A stretch of 18,442 nucleotides of DNA from JACKCP01 sp034007295 (lineage in GTDB: Bacteria; Desulfobacterota; Desulfobacteria; Desulfobacterales; JACKCP01): positions 1 to 18,442 of the forward strand of contig JAVERC010000056.1 in assembly GCA_034007295.1 (NCBI GenBank), given 5' to 3'. Below the pieces are notes generated by a model, which was not told the origin of the DNA, searched no databases, and worked only from the letters and a program-made list of their open reading frames with translations. A program made the position numbers and the translations under genes. This document shows, one piece after another, positions 7,857 to 14,764 of this stretch. The first letter of the stretch is position 1. Each line of letters starts with the position of its first letter.

Positions 7857-8780
7857 TTATTTACACTTATCTCCCTGAAAACTTCCCCGTTTTTCAAGTT
7901 CCCTGTTTATCATGGTAAGTGTTTCGTCTTTTCTCAAAGACCAGAACGGAGCAACAAGTTCATCTATATGAGGATCTCCTGTTACTCTGTGGATTGTCAT
8001 ATTTTTTGAAGTATGCTCAATAAAATCTGCTGCTGCTTCAACATATTCCCTTTGTGTAAGGCATCTTAGAGTTTTATTTTCAAATTCTTTTTCAATTGGA
8101 GTATCTTTTACAACGTATAATAAATGAAGCTTTACTCCGTCAATTTCCATTTCAGAAATTTTTTTGGCAGTTTCAATCATGTCCTCTCTTGTTTCACCTG
8201 GAAGCCCAAGGATAACATGTGCACAAATATAAATCCCCTTGTTTTTTGTTATTTCAACAGCTTTTTCAAATGTTTTAAAATCGTGGCCTCGGTTTATTCT
8301 TTTTAAAGTTTTATCATGAATGGACTGAAGCCCGTATTCCATCCACACAAGATAGCCCTTTTTCACATAATCTTCGAAAATTTTAATTTTTTCTTCATCT
8401 ATGCAGTCAGGCCTTGTTCCAATAGAAAATCCGCATACACCTTCAACTAAAAGAGCTTCATCATAAATTTTTTTAAGTTCATCTACTGATCCGTAAGTAT
8501 TTGTGTAAGCCTGGAAATATGCAATAAATTTTTTTGCCTTGTATCTTTTCCCAAGTCTTTTTTTACCTGCTTCAAGCTGATCTTTTACAGAAAGCCCTGA
8601 TAAATAAGCTCCTGTTCCAGAACCAATAGGATTGCAATATGTGCATCCGCCGTAGGAAATAGTTCCGTCACGATTTGGACAGGTAAATCCTGCATCAACA
8701 CTTATTTTTTGAACCCTTTCCTTGAAATGCTCCCTGAAAAATGAGTTAAGGTCTTTATATCTTTTAATATCCGAATCCAA
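7857..8780 (-). CDS. radical SAM protein of the YtqA/YhcC (COG1242, TIGR01212) family, possible MnmL
   Basis: A 307-residue radical SAM enzyme. The [4Fe-4S] cysteines are Cys34, Cys46 and Cys49 in FTCPNRDGTISYGGCTYCN, the unusual CX11CX2C spacing of the YtqA/YhcC family. FIAYFQAYTNTYG, GTRPDC, MEYGLQS, INRGHD and HVILGLPGETREDM are further family hallmarks. From established work, the Bacillus and Streptococcus member (renamed MnmL) takes part in turning cmnm5(s2)U of tRNA wobble position 34 toward mnm5(s2)U. Here the gene is divergent from mnmG, which makes the precursor modification, so a tRNA role fits; still, the subgroup assignment is an inference. The start is a TTG at 8780 with AAGGA upstream; no ATG precedes the conserved region. 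An ArsA-like gene follows after 19 nt. Confidence 0.88.
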   Translation of the reverse strand: MDSDIKRYKDLNSFFREHFKERVQKISVDAGFTCPNRDGTISYGGCTYCNPIGSGTGAYLSGLSVKDQLEAGKKRLGKRYKAKKFIAYFQAYTNTYGSVDELKKIYDEALLVEGVCGFSIGTRPDCIDEEKIKIFEDYVKKGYLVWMEYGLQSIHDKTLKRINRGHDFKTFEKAVEITKNKGIYICAHVILGLPGETREDMIETAKKISEMEIDGVKLHLLYVVKDTPIEKEFENKTLRCLTQREYVEAAADFIEHTSKNMTIHRVTGDPHIDELVAPFWSLRKDETLTMINRELEKRGSFQGDKCK

Positions 8781-8881
8781 AACAAATCCTTATTTTATTT
8801 ATTCACATCTTTTAAAAACTTATGATATGTAATACTTCGCTTTAACAATTGTAAATTAAAAAATCAGGTGAAACATATAAA

Positions 8882-10765
8882 ATGACATATTTATCTTATG
8901 ATCTAGCAGTAATAGGAGCAGGACATGCAGGGTGCGAAGCAGCACTTGCAGCAGCAAGAATGGGTGTAAAAACAGTATTGTTTGCAATAGATCTTGATAA
9001 AGTTGCTTCAATGCCTTGCAGCCCGTCAATTGGAGGTACAGGAAAAGGCCAGCTTGTAAAAGAAATTGATGCTCTTGGCGGTGAAATGGCAAAAGTAACA
9101 GACAAAACAGCAATTCAATACAAAACCTTAAATACAAAAAAAGGCCCTGCTGTTCATTCTTCAAGAACACAAAATGATAAAAACCGTTATCATATTGAAA
9201 TGAAAAAGGTTATTGAACAGACAAAAAATCTTGATTTAAAACAGGCTCTTATTGAAGATATTATTATTGAGGACTCAAAGGTAAAAGGACTTGTTGACCA
9301 GACAGGTTTTTATTATGAAACAAATTCTGCAATTATTTGTGTAGGTACTTTTCTTGGAGGACTTGTTCATATAGGAGAAAGCAGAATAAAAGCAGGACGT
9401 GCAGGAGAATTTGCATCATATGGACTTGTTGACTGCCTTGAAAAAAACGGATTTAACCTCATTAGAATGAAAACAGGAACTCCCCCAAGATTAAAAAAAT
9501 CATCAATAGACTTTTCCAAATTTCAGGAGCATACAGCAGATATTGAACCAAAACCTTTTTCATTTTCAAACGAAAAAGCATCCCCCCTAAAATATCTTCC
9601 AAGCTATCTTGGTTATACAAACGAAAAAAACATTGAAATTGTTTTAACAAACATAAAAAAATCAGCTTTATACAGCGGAGCAATAACAGGAGTTTCCGCA
9701 AGATACTGTCCTTCATTTGAAGACAAGGCAGTAAAATTTCCACACAATAAAAAACACCATGTTATTCTTGAACCAGAAGGAATAGACACTGATGAAATTT
9801 ATGCAAGCGGTCTTGGAAACTCTCTTCCAGTTCAAATCCAGATCCCTTTTGTAAGAGCTGTAAAAGGACTTGAAGAGGCAATAATTATAAGACCTGGCTA
9901 TGCAATAGAATATTCTGTTATAGAGCCAAGACAGCTTAAACCAACACTTGAAACAAAAAATATTGAAGGCCTTTTTATGGCCGGGCAGATTAACGGAACA
10001 TCAGGATATGAAGAAGCAGCAGCACAGGGAATGTGGGCAGGAATAAACGCTTCACTTAAGATCATGAAAAAAGAACCTTTTATTTTGGACAGATCACAAG
10101 CCTATATGGCTGTTATGACAGATGATCTCGTAACAAGAGGAACAAGCGAACCTTACAGAATTTTTACCTCAAGAGCTGAATACAGGCTTATATTAAGAGA
10201 AGATAATGCAAATTTTCGTCTTGCAAAAATTGGACACAGTCTTGGACTTGTTTCAAAAGAATTTGTTACAGATATAATTGAAAAAGAAAAAATAATTAAA
10301 GATGAGATAAAAAGAGCTAAAACAACAATAATCAAGCCCCTTCCTGAAGTAAATACCTGGCTTGAATCCAAAGGGTCTTCAACACTTGAAACAGGAATCC
10401 ATCTTGAAAAACTTATAAAAAGAGCTGAGCTTGGATATGATGCTGTAACAAACCTTGCACAGCCTGAATATGAAGTTGATAAAATCTGCCAGAAACAGAT
10501 AGAAATAGAAATAAAATACGAAGGTTATATCCACAGACAGATAGCAGAAATAGAAAAATTCAAAAATCTTGAAAAAATTAAAATTCCAACTGGTTTTAAT
10601 TTTAAAAATATGGATACTCTTTCCAATGAAATAAGGGAAAAACTTTTAAAGGTAATGCCTGTAAATCTTGGACAGGCATCAAGAATTGACGGAATTACGC
10701 CTGCTGCAATTTCAATTCTCATGGTTGCGATAAAAAGTTTCAAAGGGAATAAGAACAATGCTTAA
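8882..10765 (+). CDS. mnmG: tRNA uridine-5-carboxymethylaminomethyl modification enzyme MnmG (GidA)
   Basis: A 627-residue protein, the normal MnmG length. The FAD dinucleotide site is VIGAGHAGCEAALAAA (10-25), followed by the conserved MPCSPSIGGTGKGQLVKEIDALGGEM (about 44-69). Other family blocks are RTQNDKNRYH, MKTGTPPRL, EPEG and FMAGQINGTSGYEEAAAQG, RAEYRLILREDNA, and the C-terminal tRNA-binding helices ending RIDGITPAAISILM. With MnmE (not in this window) it adds a carboxymethylaminomethyl group to U34 of tRNAs reading two-fold split codons. AGGTG precedes the ATG by about 11 nt, a somewhat long spacing. The gene's last 8 bases overlap the start of a FetA-like gene. The 101-nt gap to the divergent radical SAM gene must hold both promoters, but no convincing -35/-10 pair was found. 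Confidence 0.97.
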   Translation: MTYLSYDLAVIGAGHAGCEAALAAARMGVKTVLFAIDLDKVASMPCSPSIGGTGKGQLVKEIDALGGEMAKVTDKTAIQYKTLNTKKGPAVHSSRTQNDKNRYHIEMKKVIEQTKNLDLKQALIEDIIIEDSKVKGLVDQTGFYYETNSAIICVGTFLGGLVHIGESRIKAGRAGEFASYGLVDCLEKNGFNLIRMKTGTPPRLKKSSIDFSKFQEHTADIEPKPFSFSNEKASPLKYLPSYLGYTNEKNIEIVLTNIKKSALYSGAITGVSARYCPSFEDKAVKFPHNKKHHVILEPEGIDTDEIYASGLGNSLPVQIQIPFVRAVKGLEEAIIIRPGYAIEYSVIEPRQLKPTLETKNIEGLFMAGQINGTSGYEEAAAQGMWAGINASLKIMKKEPFILDRSQAYMAVMTDDLVTRGTSEPYRIFTSRAEYRLILREDNANFRLAKIGHSLGLVSKEFVTDIIEKEKIIKDEIKRAKTTIIKPLPEVNTWLESKGSSTLETGIHLEKLIKRAELGYDAVTNLAQPEYEVDKICQKQIEIEIKYEGYIHRQIAEIEKFKNLEKIKIPTGFNFKNMDTLSNEIREKLLKVMPVNLGQASRIDGITPAAISILMVAIKSFKGNKNNA

Positions 10766-11357
10766 GATTGACAGATTAAATCAGGAATTTATGACATTTG
10801 GGCCTGTAAGCTTTGATGTAAAAACAAAAGAAATAGTCGGAATAATCGGAGAATCAGGTGCAGGTAAAAGTATTCTCTTAAAATCAATAGCAGATATGCT
10901 CCCGCATGACGGAAAAATTTTTCTTGATGAAGTTGAACAGCAGGACATTAAAGCAAGACTTTGGAGAAAACAGGTTGCACTTCTTCCAGCAGAAGTTGTT
11001 TTCTGGAATCAAAAAATTAAAGACGATCTTAAAACAGCAGACAATGAAATAATAAAAAAATTTGGTTTTATTCCCGAAGAAATTCTTGAAAAAAATACAG
11101 ATGATCTTTCAAGCGGAGAAAAGCAGAGAATAGGACTTTTAAGAATTTTTGAAAACAGACCAAAGGTTCTGCTTCTTGATGAACCATCTGCAAATCTGGA
11201 TGAAAAAAACAAAATGATTCTTGAAGAAATTGTTCTTGATTATATTGAAACAAACAATGCTTCAGCAGTCTGGGTTGCACACGATCATGAGCAGCTTAAA
11301 AGAGTTTCATCCAAAATTTTTGAAATAACACAAAACAGTTTCAAGGAAAAATTCTAA
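10758..11357 (+). CDS. fetA: ABC transporter ATPase, FetA (YbbL)-like
   Basis: A compact 199-residue ABC ATPase. Walker A is GESGAGKS (31-38), the signature motif LSSGEKQR (117-124), Walker B VLLLDEP (137-143) and the switch histidine His175 in VAHDHEQL. The Q-loop position reads LLPAEVVFW (75-83), with Ala78 where a glutamine usually sits. The next gene encodes a FetB-like permease, so the pair resembles E. coli FetAB, an exporter linked to iron homeostasis and peroxide tolerance. The ATG at 10758 lies within the end of mnmG (8-bp overlap) and its own stop overlaps the permease start by one base, so translation of the three genes is probably coupled. The metal substrate is inferred from the family. 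Confidence 0.88.
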   Translation: MLKIDRLNQEFMTFGPVSFDVKTKEIVGIIGESGAGKSILLKSIADMLPHDGKIFLDEVEQQDIKARLWRKQVALLPAEVVFWNQKIKDDLKTADNEIIKKFGFIPEEILEKNTDDLSSGEKQRIGLLRIFENRPKVLLLDEPSANLDEKNKMILEEIVLDYIETNNASAVWVAHDHEQLKRVSSKIFEITQNSFKEKF

Positions 11358-12142
11358 TGGTTTATTTATCATATTATGATCTTTTGTTTTCTTCTTTTTT
11401 TCTTCTTGCAGCAGGAATTCTTTCATTCTGCTTAAAGCTTAAAACCGAAAAAGCACTTTTGATTGCAGCATCAAGAATGGTTATTCAGCTTTTTCTTTTG
11501 GGTCTTATTTTAAAAACAATTTTTTCCTATGTTAATCTTTACATGTTTCTTTTAATGGCATTGGTAATGCTTTTTGCAGCTGGATTTGAAGTAAGAGGAC
11601 GCCAGAAGTACAAATTTAAGGGAATGGTTACATTTTTTATTGGAACAGGAACAATGGGAACAATAGCTTTCACCCTTTCTTTTCTAACCCTTGTTCTTAT
11701 AATCAAAAAAGAGCCCTGGTACACACCTCAATATGCAATTCCTCTTATGGGTATAATGCTTGGGAACACCATGAACGGAGTATCTATTGGACTTGACAGA
11801 CTCTCGTCTGGAATAGTTTCAGGAAAAAAAATAATTGAAACAAGGCTTATGCTTGGACATTCAGCGGCAGAATCTGTTGCAGACATAAAAAGAGACAGCA
11901 TAAAAAGCGGAATGATACCTCTTATAAACTCAATGTCAGCAGCAGGTCTTGTTACACTTCCAGGAATGATGACAGGCCAGATTCTTGCAGGTGCACCCCC
12001 AGAAGAAGCAGTAAAATATCAAATACTTATAATGTTTCTTATTGCAGCCTGCTCTGCCCTTGGAACCATGCTTGCAGTTACAATTGCATCAAAAAGATTT
12101 TTTGATGCAAGGGAACGACTTTGCCTTGAAAGATTAAAATAA
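11357..12142 (+). CDS. fetB: ABC transporter permease, FetB (YbbM, UPF0014)-like
   Basis: A 261-residue inner-membrane protein with about seven hydrophobic helices. UPF0014 hallmarks are RMVIQLFLLGLILKTIF near 35, the AGFEVRGRQKYKFKG loop near 75, PLMGIMLGNTMNGVSIGLDRL near 129-149, and the coupling-helix-like segment EAVKYQILIMFLIAACSALG near the C terminus; LPGMMTGQILAGAPP near 198 is the best-conserved block. Length and pattern match FetB, the membrane part of the FetAB iron-related exporter. The start ATG shares a base with the ATPase stop codon (TAATG). No clear terminator follows before dnaJ, 76 nt downstream, so partial read-through is possible. Confidence 0.9.
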   Translation: MVYLSYYDLLFSSFFLLAAGILSFCLKLKTEKALLIAASRMVIQLFLLGLILKTIFSYVNLYMFLLMALVMLFAAGFEVRGRQKYKFKGMVTFFIGTGTMGTIAFTLSFLTLVLIIKKEPWYTPQYAIPLMGIMLGNTMNGVSIGLDRLSSGIVSGKKIIETRLMLGHSAAESVADIKRDSIKSGMIPLINSMSAAGLVTLPGMMTGQILAGAPPEEAVKYQILIMFLIAACSALGTMLAVTIASKRFFDARERLCLERLK

Positions 12143-12218
12143 ATTATTAAATTAATATACAAAAAATATGCCATCAATTTTTAGTAATTTTAATTTTTAA
12201 GAAAAAAATGAGGTTAGT

Positions 12219-13151
12219 ATGAGCGGAGTTGATTATTACAAAGAACTCGGTATTGATAAAAACGCAACAAAGGATGAAATAAAAAAAGCCTATAGAAAGC
12301 TTGCACTAAAATATCATCCTGACAAAACAAAAAACAACAAGGAAGCTGAAGAAAAATTCAAAAAAATCAGTGAAGCCTATGCTGTTTTAAGTGATGATGA
12401 AAAAAGAAAGCAATACGATACTTTTGGTTCAGATGCATTCAGCCAGCAATATTCCAGTGAAGATATTTTCAAAAACTTTGACTTTGGAAATATTTTCAAG
12501 GAATTTGGATTCGGAAACGGCCATGGAAGAGGTTTCCAAGGCAGTTTTAATTTAAACGACCTTTTTGGCAATGCTTTTTCTTCAAGGGGTTTTTCTTCTT
12601 CAGGACAAAGCAGGGTTAAAAGAAATATCAAGGGACAAGACATTGAAACAGAAATTCAGGTTTCTGTTTACGAAGCAGTTAACGGCTCCCAGAAAACAAT
12701 AACTTTAAACAGGGGTACAAGCCCTGAACAATTATCTGTAAAAATTCCAAAGGGGTTTGTTACAGGTAAAAAAATAAGACTTAAAGGAAAGGGGAATAAC
12801 AGCCCTTATGGTGGAGAACCAGGCGACCTTTACATAAAATCAGTTGTTGTTTCAGACAATAAATTCAGTGCAAATGGAAATGACGTTATTGTAAACGAAG
12901 ATATAAAACTTTCAGATTCACTTTTGGGTACTTCAATAGACATAATAACACCTGAAAATTCAACAATCACTCTTAAAATTCCTCCATGCACAAAACACAA
13001 AGCTAAGTTTAGAATACCTGGAAAAGGAATTCCTTTTATAAATGAGCCAAAACAAGGAGATCTGTTTGTCCAAGTAAATGTAATCATGCCCTATGAGCTC
13101 AATAAAAAACAAAAAAAACTTATAGAGCAACTTGGTGAAACAGGAATTTAA
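12219..13151 (+). CDS. DnaJ-family co-chaperone without zinc finger (CbpA/DnaJB type)
   Basis: A 310-residue J-domain protein. The J domain covers about 5-70 with HPD at 33-35 in KYHPDKT. A Gly/Phe-rich linker follows (about 80-135, with FGFGNGHGRGF). The cysteine-rich zinc-finger module of type I DnaJ is absent, and the tandem C-terminal beta domains run from about 145 to 305 (VKIPKGFVTGKKIRLKGKG; LSDSLLGTSIDI; RIPGKGIPF). This is the layout of CbpA/type II J proteins, which stimulate DnaK and bind clients. No dnaK or grpE adjoins. The ATG at 12219 has GAGG upstream. A GC-containing hairpin ends the transcript shortly after the stop codon. Confidence 0.92.
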   Translation: MSGVDYYKELGIDKNATKDEIKKAYRKLALKYHPDKTKNNKEAEEKFKKISEAYAVLSDDEKRKQYDTFGSDAFSQQYSSEDIFKNFDFGNIFKEFGFGNGHGRGFQGSFNLNDLFGNAFSSRGFSSSGQSRVKRNIKGQDIETEIQVSVYEAVNGSQKTITLNRGTSPEQLSVKIPKGFVTGKKIRLKGKGNNSPYGGEPGDLYIKSVVVSDNKFSANGNDVIVNEDIKLSDSLLGTSIDIITPENSTITLKIPPCTKHKAKFRIPGKGIPFINEPKQGDLFVQVNVIMPYELNKKQKKLIEQLGETGI

Positions 13152-13157
13152 AAAAAT

Positions 13158-13182
13158 CAATGCCTGATCATTTCAGGCATTG
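13158..13182 (+). terminator. intrinsic terminator after the dnaJ-like gene
   Basis: CAATGCCTGA (13158-13167) and TCAGGCATTG (13173-13182) form a perfect 10-bp stem with a 5-nt loop, starting 7 nt after the dnaJ-like stop codon. The downstream T-tract is weak (TTAAAATCTAAATTGTTT), while on the other strand the run TTTTTT beyond the stem is stronger, so it may act in both directions between the convergent operons. Confidence 0.75.
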
Positions 13183-13257
13183 TTAAAATCTAAATTGTTT
13201 AATTATTAATATTTTTCTTGTCTCGTTAAAAAAATTTAAAAACTTATCAGCCATAAT

Positions 13258-13410
13258 TAAGTAGTGGCTGAACAAAAACGGCTTTTGTTGTCACTTCCGG
13301 TCAGACTCAAAATTTAATCCTCAAAAGACTCTAGCACTCATTCAGTTAAATTTTTCTTCTTCCTTAAACTAAACAAAAAATCTTTGTTTCCCCTTGATCA
13401 CTAAATATTT
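13258..13410 (+). repeat. dispersed intergenic repeat, copy B (apparently complete)
   Basis: A non-coding stretch in the 289-nt gap between the convergent dnaJ-like and HAD genes. From 13280 it aligns with 1-127 across several exact blocks, and its head (CTGAACAAAAACGGC near 13268-13282) matches the truncated unit at 136-150. It begins with TAAGTAGTG (13258-13266), whose reverse complement closes copy A, and ends with a degenerate form (ATCACTAAATATTTA). The copies have diverged by substitutions and small indels. Both occur outside genes and downstream of stop codons. No protein or structured RNA signature is visible, so a REP- or MITE-like element is the best guess. Confidence 0.75.
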
Positions 13411-13440
13411 AGAGCTAAAAAAAACTAATTTATTTTCAAA

Positions 13441-14034
13441 CTAACAAAACGGCTTGTAAAAACTTTCATGACCAAGACTCAGCATTTCTTTATCCCCACG
13501 GCTGTCGCCATAAGCATAAATAACTCCAAAATCCTTTAAATTATATTTTTTCTTAATTCTATTGACCTTTTCCTGCCCATAACAATTTTTGGTTAAAAAT
13601 TTACCAGTAACAAAGCCTTTTTTAAATTCAATTTGTGTAGAAATAATCTCATATCCATTTTTTTTACACCAAGGAAGCAGCCAGCAGTCAACAGAAGCTG
13701 ATACTATAACTATTTTGTGCCCATTTTTTTTATGCCATTTAAGTTTTTCTAAAGCTTTTGGCCGAACAAATTTATCAATGTTATTTAAAGAAAACTCATT
13801 GGCTGATGCCAAAAATTTATCTTCACTATACCCTTTAAAAAACCATGAAAACACTTTTTGTTTCGCTGTGTAATTTGAAATAAATCCAAACTTATATAAA
13901 ACCAAAACAGGTGCTAAAACAAAAAAACCCCATAAGAATTTTAAATCCCCTGCGGCAAAATTTATAAATTTTAAAAAACTGTCAACATTTGTTATAGTTC
14001 CGTCAAAATCAAAAAAAGCAATTGTTTTAGTCAT
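13441..14034 (-). CDS. HAD-IB family phosphatase, candidate polyprenyl-phosphoryl-5-phosphoribose phosphatase
   Basis: A 197-residue haloacid-dehalogenase subclass IB protein. Motif I is FFDFDGTIT (nucleophile Asp9, acid Asp11), motif II VIVSAS (Ser112), motif III Lys156 and motif IV GDSRGDKEM (Asp177, Asp181), so all catalytic residues are present. A hydrophobic segment at about 32-48 (WGFFVLAPVLVLYKFG) lies in the cap region and may associate with the membrane, as in the TIGR01490-type subfamily. It is the last gene of the operon; its ATG overlaps the SDR stop as ATGA, implying coupled translation. Next to DprE1/DprE2 homologues the natural substrate would be the 5-phosphate of polyprenyl-phosphoryl-ribose, a step done in mycobacteria by an unrelated PAP2-type enzyme. 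That substrate is inference. Confidence 0.85.
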   Translation of the reverse strand: MTKTIAFFDFDGTITNVDSFLKFINFAAGDLKFLWGFFVLAPVLVLYKFGFISNYTAKQKVFSWFFKGYSEDKFLASANEFSLNNIDKFVRPKALEKLKWHKKNGHKIVIVSASVDCWLLPWCKKNGYEIISTQIEFKKGFVTGKFLTKNCYGQEKVNRIKKKYNLKDFGVIYAYGDSRGDKEMLSLGHESFYKPFC

Positions 14035-14762
14035 ATACTCAGCTTTTTAAATATAATTTCAGGAATATTATTAATTATAAGCATTATATACCTCCAGATA
14101 CTTTTGGTATAAATTATATCTTTGCCTTTTTGCTGTGCTTTAAAAACATCTTTAGCAACTTCATCAGGACCAGCCGTTAATTTTGGGGGCAAATCCATCC
14201 CTTGTGTCATTTTTGTAGCTACAAATCCAGGCTTAACAGTAAGAACTTTTACCCCACTTTCATTCAACCTGTTTCTAAGCCCTGAAAGATAGGCAGTAAA
14301 TCCAGCCTTGGAGGATCCATAAATATAATTTGTTTTTCTTCCTCTATCCCCTGCAACGGAACTTACACCTATTATGAATCCATGTTTATTTTCTTCCATA
14401 TTATTAGCCGAAATATTTAAAATACTTACTGCCCCTGTATAGTTTACATTGATTGTATTAAATGTTTTGACCCAATTATTTTCACACTCTTTTTGTTCCG
14501 CCATATAGCCAGCAACAACTATTACCCCAAAAGGTTTTGGCTCTAAAGATTTATAAAATTTGTCGTGTGAACTAAAATCTACAATATCAAATTCTTTTAA
14601 TACTACATCTGCATCACTTCGAATTTTAATATCATTTGCAAAGCCTTCTAAAGTTTGGCAATTTCTTGCAGCCAAATAAAGATTATATCCATTTTTTGCA
14701 TATTCTCTTGCAATTTCCTTTGCTATGTCACTTTTTGCACCAATTATTAATATATAACTCAT
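14031..14762 (-). CDS. dprE2: DprE2-like SDR, polyprenyl-phosphoryl-2-ketoribose reductase
   Basis: A 243-residue short-chain dehydrogenase/reductase. The nucleotide-binding turn is GAKSDIA (8-14), a DprE2-like variant of the usual glycine-rich motif. The active site has Ser134/135 in GVSSVAGDRGR, Tyr148 and Lys152 in YGSSK, and a conserved Asn in NVNYTGAV (about 105-112). A hydrophobic C-terminal tail (YIMLIINNIPEIIFKKL) could touch the membrane, as expected for a lipid-linked substrate. In mycobacteria DprE2 reduces the 2-keto intermediate from DprE1 with NADH to give decaprenyl-phosphoryl-D-arabinose. The DprE1-like gene ends 2 nt upstream, which supports the assignment far more than the SDR fold alone. 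Confidence 0.85.
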   Translation of the reverse strand: MSYILIIGAKSDIAKEIAREYAKNGYNLYLAARNCQTLEGFANDIKIRSDADVVLKEFDIVDFSSHDKFYKSLEPKPFGVIVVAGYMAEQKECENNWVKTFNTINVNYTGAVSILNISANNMEENKHGFIIGVSSVAGDRGRKTNYIYGSSKAGFTAYLSGLRNRLNESGVKVLTVKPGFVATKMTQGMDLPPKLTAGPDEVAKDVFKAQQKGKDIIYTKSIWRYIMLIINNIPEIIFKKLSI

Positions 14763-14764
14763 TT

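Noticed and set aside
7838..7897. N-terminal extension of the ArsA-like protein (20 residues)
   Set aside because: It overlaps the radical SAM gene, has no ribosome site and lies before the P-loop that normally starts at residue 5-10; AGGAGGA marks the ATG at 7837.
8802..8826. TTCACA/TATGAT as a promoter for mnmG
   Set aside because: The spacer is only 13 nt, too short for a sigma-70 promoter.
12143..12218. Possible terminator or promoter between the FetB-like and dnaJ-like genes
   Set aside because: The gap is nearly all A/T with no stable hairpin and no box pair with proper spacing.
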